Source of the DNA: Rhynchonema sp. JSB1_4
Taxonomy: Eukaryota > Nematoda > Chromadorea > Monhysterida > Xyalidae
Assembly: GCA_030248065.1 (NCBI GenBank)
Contig: JASAMV010002668.1
Location: 1-64,000, forward strand
Length of the DNA stretch: 64,000 nucleotides
Direction: 5' to 3'
Shown here: positions 33,374 through 55,712 of the stretch, piece after piece
Position numbering within the stretch: the stretch's first letter is position 1
How the letters are laid out: each line of letters opens with the position of its first letter
Made by a program: the position numbers and the translations under genes
The notes under the pieces: generated by a model
What the model was told of the DNA's origin: nothing
Databases searched by the model: none
The model's input: only the letters and a program-made list of their open reading frames with translations

Positions 33374-36300
33374 ATGAACGCTGCGACAGGAGGATCATCA
33401 TCATCATCATCGAGCTCAACGTTCGCTCCACCCGGAACATATCCATTGGATTTGGGCAAGAGCTTCAATGTGTACAAAAACAAAAATGACGGCACAATCT
33501 CGACTTTGCGATGTTGGTTTTTGCTTATTTCTAGTTTTCTTGAACATTGGCCAGGCCAAGCCTAAACGCTGCGTCAGTTGATCAAGTGTGGTATTGTCGG
33601 ACGGAAATAGAACCCCAAAATTTACCCGCCAGCCGCCATCACAGAACCCATTAAATTTGACCGAGTGACAAACGTAGAACCCAAAAATAGGACCTCCAGC
33701 GACTCAAGTGAAACGCATCGCAATCCCAGACGGTATTGTACTGAGTGAAAAAAACCTAAAAATAACCGTTTTTCCGAGACCTTAAAAAACGTTTTTTTTC
33801 GGAAACTGTTCCAAGTGGTAACTTTTGAAAAAAAACTGTTTTTTTTCAAAACAAGGTGGTGAAACAAAAGCGACTGTGAATCGGTTCAAAACAGTGCAAA
33901 ATGAGTACTTTTATCGCTCTCAGTGCATTTGTAAACCTTTTTCAGACCATGTCCCGACAAAACTTTGTCCAAGATAGGCGTTTTTGGACTATGGGTGCCC
34001 TAAACCGTGGGCTTTTTTGGACCTAAAAATCACCTATTTTAGGCCTGAAAATGCCAATTTTAGGCAAAAATTGAGGCGGCTTAGTGTACCTGGCGCGGCG
34101 GTTGGTGTGCTAGTGGGACCTCCCCCCGGGAACTACACTGCCCGACATCCCTTTAACAACCACTGTAGTTGCTGGGGCAGTGTAGTTCCTGGTCCGGAGG
34201 GGGAACAGACGTACCTACCTGGGGGGAACGGGGGGGGGAAGTCTCAATTTGGGGGGGGGGACGGAAAAAAGTCATTTTTTGAGGTCGAAAAATTGGACTA
34301 TTTTTGCCTTCTTTTGCGAAAAATCCCCTATAAAAAGGGTATTTTGGCGTTTTTTTGGAGGTTTCACCTAAAGTTTACCTATTTTTGGCCTAAAAATGCC
34401 TATTTTAGGCCTAAATTTGCCCATTTTAGGAAAAAATTGGGGGAGCAGACGTACCCGGAGGGGGAACAGTGGGGCAGGCGTACCTCGGAGGGGGAACAGA
34501 CGTACCCGAGGGGGGTCCCCCTCCCCCCCAGGAACTACACTGTGCTGGGGGGATTCCCCCCCTAAGGGGTATCTATCTCGAGTAAAAGGAGTGTATAGCA
34601 GTGTTTTATTTAGTTTTTTATAAATGTTAGCAATTTTTATAATAATAGAGTAGTCTAAAGCTGCATATATAGTTTCGGACCCTCTCAGGAGACTAAACCC
34701 TTGGGGGGATGGGGGGGAGGGTACTATCTCGAGCCGACCCCAAAGGGTATCTCGAGTGCGGGGTTGAAAAAAATGTTTTATTGGAGCACTGTTTTTTTAA
34801 AAAAAAATTTTTTTATTAGAAAAAGCAGCGCAAACGTCGTTTCAGGTGAAATGGAGGCGCTACACAAAAATTTTTGAAAACTCAAACTTTTTCGTCACGT
34901 GACCCCTCACGTGGTGATCATCAACGTATGTACGAGGGCGATTCGGTTACTCCAGCAGCATCTGAACGTGACGTGGACTGGACACGACTATTTTATCTAT
35001 CAGTGTTTGTCTATAAATATCACGCGGACGTGGGGGCGACTAACTGCGTAGATTGTCGCAGGATACTAAATTTCACGTGTCAAACACAGACGATAATGAT
35101 TCACCGACAATAGGAAGCGATTATCGTTTATGTATTGTAGCTGGTTAAGGTCTGATCAAAGGAGCGATGTGCCGGAAATTGCCAAATATGCTGCTCCAAA
35201 AAGCCGCCACTGGAAACAGATTACTTGTTCTGAATAAGCGCGCCGCATCTGCAGATATTTTTATTCATGTCTCACATGCTTATACAAAGTGCGGGCATAT
35301 TTGGGAAATTGATTGAAACCTCATATTCGATGTGAATCCTAAGCTTAGCCCCACGGGACGTATTTGGCGTTCTCCGGTACCTGAATTCTCCAAATAGAGC
35401 CCCTGTGAATGAGATCCTGCGCCAGTATGCGTACACTTGTATGTATGTACATATGGTGCCTATTAGTTTCCATACGTTCTGTACAACCGTTTCACAGATT
35501 GGTGGGGCTACAATATAGAAAACTATGGTGCCGAAGAAGCATGCACTGACTTATCATATAAAAAACTGTTTTTCGACCTCGGAGCCCCTAAAATTCGCGC
35601 GCAAACACCCAAAAATGGTCGTTTTAGGCCAATTTTCGGCACAAATGTCAAAAAGTACCCATTTTTAGGCCAATTTTGCAGTAAATTGCATGCAAAAAAC
35701 GACCTTTTGACGGACCACAGGGGTATCTTGCGTGGCCTTTGGGGGGTATCTGGAGTAACTCCGAAACCTTCCCCCCTAGGGTATCTTGGGTCGATTGGCC
35801 TGCCACCACGCTGCCTTTAACCCTACCAACCACAAACTCCCCAATTTTTGCCCAAAAGCAGTTATCTAGTGCTGGCTTAAAATAGGCAATTTAGAGGTCA
35901 ATTGACCGATGATCGTCAAATATACCCTTTTACAGGATTCTTTTTTTCCAAGAAAGGCCCAAAATAAATTACGTTTCCACGTCAAAAATTTCTCTTTTCT
36001 AATATTGGGTCTTCCTTACTCAATTAGTTAATTTCACCCAAGAAATTCGGAGGGCACACTTAATTCCTGACAGACTGGATCAGGAAGTAACACCGTAAAT
36101 GTCAAGTAATTTGTATTATGTTTTCGTTCTAATCGTTATCATTTTTGCTTCAGATGATTTCAAACCGGCTTCATCGGGATGCGACGATAAAGAATCGTAT
36201 TTGGCAATTGGTGCCAAGAACGAAATTACGGTCGTCGTGCCAAGTTCTCAGTCGGATACCGACAATATGACTGTACGTTTTTTTCAATACATACTGCAGT

Positions 36301-37135
36301 TTTTATTGCGCTAGCCCTGTGGGTCAACTGATAGAAATAACACGAGAGACGTTCGTCCATCGTTCAGGTGTATAAAGGATCGCAAAAGCCCACCACCGAG
36401 CGCGATTGTTTGTTGATTTTCGATCATGAAACCGGGCAGTTTACCATTGAGAAATTGTCAACGACGATGCAAGTGAAGAAAGCTAGGTTAGAGCTTCCAC
36501 GTATTGTTCGTTTGTTTTCGGAGAAAAACACTAACCCGATATCGCATCGCATCGATATGTCGACAATAAACACTGCGCTGGTCAAAATCGATAGTATTGT
36601 GTGAAAAAGGCAAGACACTTGACTGATCACCGCGTTTGATATCGGTCTCGATTTTATTGAAAATTAAAATATTATTGAAAAGGATTTTATTGAAAATTTG
36701 TAATGAATCAAATGTGAAATGAACTGCAGAGGCGACGACGCGAGTGCCCAATTGAAACAGGTCAAGGACGAAATTGAACAAGCGCGACGTCGCAGACAAC
36801 AACAGCATCAATTAATATCATCAACGAAATCAGAGGCGAAATCAACTCGTGCCGGACCCGAACCAATCGGTGAACTATCGGAAAGCAGCAGTGACGAAGA
36901 GAGCAGCAGTGAGGAGTCCGAAGAGGCCGGTGACCAGGCCGAGCACTCGTCAGAGAATTCGAGTGATGGCGAAATGGAGGATGTGAAGTCGAACCAAAAG
37001 CCCGCCAAAGCGCCCTCGCAGTTGCGTTAGTGAACGTTCATAAATTTGCACTTTTAACAATTCAAAAATCAAAATTTAACGAAGAAATTTGCAGACGAAG
37101 ATTTGCAACTGAGCGAATCGAGTGACGATGAATAA
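33374..37135 (+). CDS. eaf: EAF: ELL-associated factor
   Basis: EAF proteins bind ELL and stimulate RNA polymerase II elongation in the nucleus. Exons 33374-33512, 36154-36272, 36368-36486, 36730-37025 and 37095-37135 give 237 aa in phase. The conserved N-terminal domain is clear: GTYPLDLGKSFNV, a split YDFKPAS across the first junction, MTVYKGSQKPTTERDCLLIF, and TGQFTIEKLSTTMQVKKAR. Then come a basic helix, an acidic serine-rich stretch, and a C-terminal DLQLSESSDDE that matches the family's typical ending. Intron 1 is 2641 bp and packed with transposons. Exon 1 starts only about 60 bp after the previous transposon block ends, so its promoter may lie in transposon sequence. Confidence 0.93.
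33620..34010. repeat. Family-I core fragment in EAF intron 1
   Basis: It matches 6090-6340: AAGTGGTAACTTTTGAAAAA, TTTTTCAGACCATGTCCCGA and GATAGGCGTTTTTGGAC. It has no recognisable ends. Confidence 0.55.
34145..34810. mobile_element. Family-F relative, 5' part, in EAF intron 1
   Basis: It starts CACTGTAGTTGCTGGGG at about 34161, is interrupted by a family-A element, and resumes TGCTGGGGGGATTCCCCCC. The word GGGTATCTCGAG recurs at about 34567, 34725 and 34746. The matching 3' part is at 35555-35815, so the two pieces may be one element separated by 34800-35550. Confidence 0.5.
34178..34542. mobile_element. Family-A element, reference copy, perfect duplication
   Basis: 365 bp from CAGTGTAGTTCCTGGTCCGG to CCAGGAACTACACTG. 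The flanks are TGCTGGGG on both sides (34170-34177, 34543-34550). The iterated word is GGAGGGGGAACAGACGTACC, once before and three times after the core. It is the cleanest copy of family A in the window. Confidence 0.93.
34811..35554. other. EAF intron 1 middle, no gene seen
   Basis: The short ORF at 34874-35113 has no recognised similarity. No transposon termini were noticed. The stretch may be ancestral intron or an element without sharp ends. Confidence 0.35.
35555..35815. mobile_element. Family-F relative, 3' part
   Basis: It tracks the family-F core at 31855-32143: TTTTTCGACC, ATTCGCGCGCAAACA, GGCCAATTTTCGGC, TGCATGCAAAAAACGACC, and an end GGCCTGCCACCACGCTG. Its word is GGGTATCTTG / GGGGTATCTGGAGT where the reference copy has GGTACCTTGCAACC. 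Confidence 0.6.
35816..36085. repeat. Old family-A remnant before EAF exon 2
   Basis: In reverse order it has the family-A landmarks in worn form: CCCAATTTTTGCCC, AAATAGGCAATTTAGAGG, AAATATACCCTTTTACAGG, and an end GGATCAGGAAGTAACACC that resembles the terminus. Confidence 0.4.
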
Positions 37136-37523
37136 TTTCCACATGAAATCGAAAGCGGTCGAATTTACAAGTAGTTTTCGGTGATATTGTTCCTTGACTC
37201 GGTGCTGTGACTGTGAATTACTTTGATACATAATACTGGATTTTTTGACGCTATCAATTACGATTTTGTTTGAAATGTGTCCGTTGTTGTTTGTGCTGTT
37301 ACTCTCTGTAATCCTCGTCTTGTTGTGTTGTTTATGTTCTGTTACAATGACCACGTGCATAAAAGTACTTTATAATTGTTGCATTTTGTGAGTGCTCTGT
37401 CATTCTGGTTGATGTCCACACATTCTTTCGTGGAAAGAAAGTGCTATCTTATTTCTCGGTGCGATAATAGTGTGAATTTCCTCATTTCACTAATTTTTCT
37501 CACACGATTCAGTCAGCACCAAC

Positions 37524-49649
<12,126 letters not shown>

Positions 49650-50098
49650 ATGAGTTTCACGATACTGGGGTCAAACCAACAGTCGCAGTCCACTTGCAGT
49701 GATTTTTTGTGAATCTTTTGTCATTTTAATTGTATAGTGCTGGTTGTTTTTTTACCAATTTTGTTGTCGGTTCATTTCATTGCCTTGCAGTTAAAACGTA
49801 CACTGTTTACCGCCTGGTTCCTGTTACATTGTGAACTGTTGTCAAAAAATGTGTATGACGAATAATGGCTTAAAAATGTGTATTTCGAATGAATCACGGT
49901 GTTTTTATTCGTAGTTGTAGCTTCGGTATTAGCCATGACGTATGCACGTGTACGTTCTCCCTTCCCTTGCTGGCTAAGGGTTGACGCCCGCTTGTTTCAT
50001 TATTGCATTAGTCTTGCATGCTTCCACCTTCGCACATCCCTTTCAGCTAGCATTCTCTGTCCTTCCAAGTTTGCCATCCACAAATCGGTTGTCCAACG
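49650..50098. other. DHX16 3' flank, no gene seen
   Basis: 448 bp between two genes on the same strand. It contains the DHX16 3' end and the leader of the next gene. No supported ORF or spliced-leader site could be assigned. Confidence 0.4.
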
Positions 50099-53000
50099 AT
50101 GGGCGTGAAACGCTTGACGACGTATCTGAAGAGTGCAGCGCCACGCGATGTGTACAACGAGACCAACTTGTTGGAGCTGTTGGCCAAATGGAGAGTCAAA
50201 CACGGTCAAAGCAGCGAACGTGTGTTTTGATGACTTCTGTCATATCTTGATCCAAACTTTGTCCCTTGTCAAAGAAGTGCTTCTTTCATCATCGTATGAT
50301 GCATTCGCTCGCAGTTATGGTGGTGCCTGTGCGAGTGGGCCAAAACTGGTCATGCCTCCCTGATTCAGATCACATTTGCAGCCCCTGTTCTGCTGATCGA
50401 CGGCCCATCGTTGATGTACAATTTCGTCAGCGATCTGGATTGGGTTTGCCAGGGACAGTACCAGCGATATGTCGCCAAGTGAGCGCAATAATTGATTTCG
50501 TTTCTCTTGCGAAGCATTACTTGTCAGTAAAAGTGTTTTTTCCAGCTGCCAGTCCTTCGTCGATGCACTGCGTCACGTGGTGGCCAATCTGCATATTGTG
50601 TTTGTGTTCGACTGTGATGTGGATGTGAAAAAACACGAAACCTGGATTCAACGACGGCAGAGTGTGCGTTGCTCAAATATTGTTGCTGTCATCTGCTTTG
50701 GTGTCACGTGGCCATCTGGTGCATTTGCACCGACGATGTCCTGGTACACCGCCGGTTCCTGAAAACAACATGAAACGGCCAAAACTCACTGCTGCCACAT
50801 CATTGTTGCGCTTTGTCTCCAAAATTGCATTTGTGCACTTTTCAATATGTCTCCATCAGGAACTGCTCGGTTGTGAGACGATTTTGAGTGACATCAAGCA
50901 AGGCCGCGCTCCGAGGAAGACCGATGATTGGCGACCGTCGATGGTATCGATGGTCACGGCGGCCAGCATTTTCAAACACGAATTGGACTGTGAAGTTTGT
51001 ATTTTTGCATTATTTTATCTTTATACTTGCTGAATTTGATCTTTTGTTTATATTCAGGTGATCGTGGCACCGCACTCTGATGCCGATCCGGCTCTGGTCA
51101 GTCTCGCGTGTCAGTACGGGCCCGAACGTTGTGTTGGTGTGCTCAGTTCGGATACAGGTTACTTTTTGGAGGGTTTGATCATCAAGATCTGCGGAAAGAC
51201 CCCAGTTTTTGTCAGTGAAAACTTTGGAAACGTGAAATACTCAATCTTTTTCTCGCAGACATGTGCATGTTCGACATGCGGGGCGTACCGTTCTTGATGA
51301 CACCCAACCCAGTCGCTGTTGATTGGTACAAACGTCCAAAGGTACACCTTTACTAGTTTTGATAAATTTTTAAATGATGACGGCATAAGATATTATATGT
51401 CTTGTCGCACAGATCGGTGTGTTCAACCAAACAGCGTTCTGCCGATTGCTCAACTGCGACGCAGCGCGTCTGGCGCTGTTATCATGCCTATTGGGCAATG
51501 ATCACACGAGTCCGAACATGCAACAGCTCAAACAGTACCACAAAAGTTGGTCGCGTTCATTGTTGTAGCGTGCGGCCTTTCACATGTCAAACACTTTTTC
51601 AGCCGATTTTGTTTTGATCAAATCTTGCAGGCCTGAAACTGCACTGCGGCCCAGCGATGGACAGCAATCTCCAATTTGGCAGTCAATTTCTGAATCTGAT
51701 GCGCGGCTTGATGAAGGCGCATTCACATTTAGATTTGACCAATCGCAGACAAATTGGCCAACTCGAACGTCGTGTGTTTGGACAGGATCAAAACGTGTTC
51801 GTGGAATCAATTCAGGTGCCTATTTGTGCTTGCTCATCTTGCTAAATTTCAAGTTCGAAAAAGTGGCGTTATTCACAATGTTGCAGCACATTCAACGCGC
51901 TTCACAAGATTTCGACGTCTCTGCGTGCAGCGTCAAGCCTCTACGTCCAGTGGGCAAAGATCTGTGGTCGTGCTTGCTACAGAAGCACATCAACTTCGAA
52001 CATCACTACGGTTGGTCTGGTTTCGCTCTGCGGAACGGTCAACCCTCTTCATAGTGCCGCCATTTTGGCGCACTGCAAAGAATATTCGCCACATCAGGGC
52101 AATGAGGAGATTAAAAGCAGGTTTGCCGGTTGGGACCAAAATAGTGTTGAAAATGATCGCTGCATAGACTGCGTCACTATAATAAACAGGCGGACTACAT
52201 AGATGGAAAGCCGCAATTGTATCACATTTTATTAAAAAACTGTTATTGTACCCCGAATACAGAATTGATCCCAATGCTATGCCAAGCGGTGCGTTCGTGC
52301 AGCACCAGTATGGAATGGGAACGTGAGACTGGCCTGCCACCGTATGCCAAACTGCTGTTGCCGGCTGTGATTCGCATGCACTCGCTCTGTCTCGGACCTG
52401 GCATGTTAGTTCATTACACATCAGGTTCTTTATAGTGAACGGGACCCGGCATTTTCGGTTAATACTCACTCTAGTTTGATAGGTGGGGGCTGTGGATGCC
52501 ACTATAACAAGGGTGCACTGTGTAACCCTTGATATTGATATCTGAAATCGGACATTCTACATTTCTCTCGTTTGCTTTTGCAGCCAAGTGGTCGAGTACT
52601 ATTCGTCGCTTGGTCACGATCTGCGTACGCCAGCCAAATTCACCACCGCTCAATTCCCATTCACGCTGGAGCAATTATTCGAGCCCGATTGCGGTGATGA
52701 CGTGAAGATGGATGCGTTGCGTGAAATCTGGGGATGGAGCATTGCCAGCGCTGCCAGTGCGATTACCAGTGCTGATGTGGTCGAGTGTTTTCTGCAGTAT
52801 TTGCAGGTTATGTGCATGTTCCTTCGTGAAATCTTTTGGTGTGATGTTTCACAGTCAGTCTTCATCATCGTGGTGCTATTTTGCAGCACAACGGTTGCGA
52901 TCTGAAGTCATTCGAGCTCGAAGCATTCCGTGAGACCACGCGTCAAGTCGGTGCACACAAATGGCCCATTGACGTGCAGGTATGTTGTGAAATCCGCAAT

Positions 53001-53682
53001 TAGTTGTAATCTCAATATACAGTTCACTCTCTTTATGGTGACCGTCTAAATGGTGATTATTCGTGAATGATATTCTGGTCCGCAACCTGCCGTTAATCTC
53101 CTAATTAGCCCCCAATATGGCAGGTATTATTCACGGTGACCGAAAATGCCTATTCCCGATCGTGTCACTATGGGCGATATCAAACTTGGTGATGCGATCG
53201 GATCGGACCGTCCCGCCATGGTCAACCGTGACTTTTTTGAATTAAGGATATTAGGAAATTTACTGATTCCACTAATTTCGACCAGCGTAAAAGATGTTTC
53301 CCCAAAATGAGTAATGTCTAAGCTGGACGAAATTAGTGGCCCCAGTGCACTTCCTGAGAGCCTCACGCGTGACCATGGCAGCTCAGATTCGATCCGATCA
53401 CCAAGTTTGATATCGCTCGGTAAGAGGGTGGACTGCAACTGTCTACTAGTTTTGCTTGTTAGTATGAAAGTAGCCAGTGCCTCTGCTCTCTGGTTGCAGC
53501 CCCCATCCCAACCATCCGTGCGGGCCATCCACCTTGCCGTCTACATGAATCGCTTTCTGTCCAAATTCCTGCTCAGTGTGTCCGCGTGCAACACACCCAT
53601 TCCCGTGCAGCTGACATTCCCCTGGAAAATGTTCGACGGGCCGTTGTTCATGCAGATCTATTTGGGACTCGCTAATGTGTAG
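50099..53682 (+). CDS. Asteroid/FAM120-like XPG-fold protein
   Basis: Thirteen in-phase exons give 598 aa: 50099-50219, 50382-50478, 50546-50663, 50860-50994, 51058-51157, 51259-51341, 51413-51545, 51631-51815, 51887-52010, 52203-52404, 52584-52806, 52887-52979, 53500-53682. It opens MGVKRLTTYLKSAAP, the XPG-N start. It continues with LLIDGPSLMYNF, LHIVFVFDCDVDVKKHETW, VIVAPHSDADPALVSLACQY and VLSSDTDMCMFDMRGVPFL, the order seen in asteroid and FAM120 (PPAR-gamma coactivator-like) proteins. Several positions that carry metal-binding acids in FEN1/XPG nucleases are acidic here (D in LLIDG, FVFDC, SSDTD). The cluster around HSDADP differs, so nuclease activity is uncertain. The C-terminal half is helical with no named domain. 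The join at 52203 uses the acceptor ACATAG. Confidence 0.8.
53172..53418. mobile_element. Imperfect foldback in the last intron of the XPG-fold gene
   Basis: The left arm GCGATATCAAACTTGGTGAT pairs with the right arm ATCACCAAGTTTGATATCGC. Inner arms CCACTAATTTCG and CGAAATTAGTGG also pair, and GCCATGGTCA pairs with TGACCATGGC. Together they form a long mismatched hairpin inside intron 12 (52980-53499). Confidence 0.7.
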
Positions 53683-55105
53683 AAGTGTGCGTTTTGACAA
53701 TGTTCGCGGCACCATTGTGACAGTGTGTTATCAATTTGTTATTTTCGCCACAGTGATTGTTTTGTTCATCAGATTTACCATCATAGCCCTGTGCATCAAT
53801 TGCCCGTTGCGTTTACTGTGCATCTTTTGTGCAATCAATTTTGTTCAATGTTCTCGTGTGTGATTTAAGTTGGTCTATATTTCATATCAATTGTCTGGTT
53901 GTCATACATTGATTACATTTGTCGTATTCATTATCAATTTTCAGTTCTTTGATCAAATGATCAAATATACGGTGAAACATCATGCGGCTGATTGGGTTCT
54001 TTTGCAGAATTTTGTTGAAGGTGATCACTTCCCCTGGTAGTTTTGATTTGATGCTCCGAAATAATTATATTTTGCCGGACGTGAAGTTATGCCGGTCATA
54101 TGTACGTGCTTCTTGTCATGCACATCATTGAAGTAAATTCTTGTGACTGGATGTTGTACTGGTGTTGGGCCGACTGCTTCATCATTCTAAGCTTTGTCAC
54201 CATTGGGCCGTTCCATTATGTTACGAAACAAAACCAGTGGGCACGTACCGTGAATGATTGCATTGGCATCATTCCTAAGATAGGGAATGAACCACGTCAT
54301 AACACAAGAATGTGCACTCAGATGCCGCTTTGGCAGGCATAAGCAAATGTGATTATAAAATATGATACTAATTTCGGCCAACCCTCCAGTTATAACGTTC
54401 GTGCTGCATTTTTGGTTGAAAGTTGCCAATTTTTTATCATTATACGTGAAGCGGTGTGCGTGCAAAGTGCAAGCAGAGTCTAAACACCCCGGATGGCGTG
54501 TCGAATTTAATTAACGATTGCGTTCATTTTGTATTTACCCAATAATTGTCGGTTTCATATATGCCTGCGCAAAAATAATTTTTTGTGGGGAGCAAAGGCA
54601 AGACCATACTTCAATAAACACTTGTTCAAAAGAAATCGGCTCGGTGCAGCTACCCTGTGATTGACAATCAGTCAAAAATCTACCTGTGCACTCCGTGTTC
54701 TGTTCTGTGATACGTTATAAATGAACACTGTGGCACACACGCTGCATATTTTACAGCACGTTGTTGGGTGAGTGCTAAGTGCACTGGTTTTAGAAATTGA
54801 TTTGAGCTTAGCCTGATTGTCAAGCAGCAGCAGGGCAGCTGCATCGGTCGGATTTCCAAGACCAAATGATCACCTTCAGATCACAATTTCGAGCGGAAAA
54901 CGGCACTTTTGGGTCATCTTGTGTTTAGTGTTTCTATAAAATAACCGTCTGGATGTTATCCTTCCCATCCACAACATAAGTTTGAAAACTCTTATATAAA
55001 ATACGTGGAGGGTTATTGCGCTCCCCCTTTGACGGACCGACTGTTTTGCACGTTGTCTCGTCTTTCACAATGAATGCTGATGAAACTTTTTTCAGGCTGA
55101 ACTTT
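53683..55105. other. Intergenic, no gene seen
   Basis: 1.4 kb with no ORF showing recognisable similarity and no splice pattern. It holds the 3' flank of the XPG-fold gene. Confidence 0.4.
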
Positions 55106-55217
55106 GGGTGGAATTTTCGAAACAGTGCAAACATCAGTTGAGTGTAAAGGTCGGCGTAAGCTCGGTGGAAAGCTCTAATGGCCAACTGATGTTCACACCG
55201 TTTCGAACATACCACCC
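55106..55217. mobile_element. Short foldback, relative of the 46159 element
   Basis: The ends GGGTGGAATTTTCGAAACAG and CCGTTTCGAACATACCACCC and internal GTGTAAAGGTCGG words match the 226-bp element at 46159-46384. The middle is deleted. It directly abuts a MITE-3 copy. Confidence 0.7.
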
Positions 55218-55219
55218 AA

Positions 55220-55438
55220 TGGCCCAAATTCTCGAAAGCGCCATCGGGGGCGGTCTGGGGAGTGAAAGGGAATTTACGCACCGATGTGAAGAGCGTATAG
55301 TACGCTATCCAAAATATTTGTGCGTTGACTAAGGCTGCTGTTCGAGTACACGCAAATAACTGCGGTCAGCCAGCTGGAAGTTATCATCTCTTCTGGTTGC
55401 GCAATCGCCCCCGGTGGTGCTTTCGAGAATTTGTGCCA
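55220..55438. mobile_element. MITE-3 copy with MITE-1-like interior
   Basis: The ends are TGGCCCAAATTCTCGAAAGC and GCTTTCGAGAATTTGTGCCA. The interior GCGGTCAGCCAGCTGGAAGT and CCAAAATATTTGTGCGTTGA align with the interior of MITE-1 at 47165-47265, although the terminal repeats are unrelated. Confidence 0.75.
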
Positions 55439-55712
55439 ATGTTTGAAAAGAAAAGTTGTTCACTCGTTATCTCATAGACATTACACCCGAATCTAACCCG
55501 TTCACGGAACGGCAAATCACGTAACAAATAAAATTAGAAAAATAACAGATATATTTTTGAAGAGTGAAAACAATCGGTAATGTGCTCGTAACACTGAAAA
55601 GCGACAGAACAAGCAAGGAAACCGGGAATCAGTAATGTATCGAAACATTGCGATGACATGTTTGTACAAACTGAGTTTATTATTATCGAGTTTTGACCCT
55701 GAATACCAAGGA

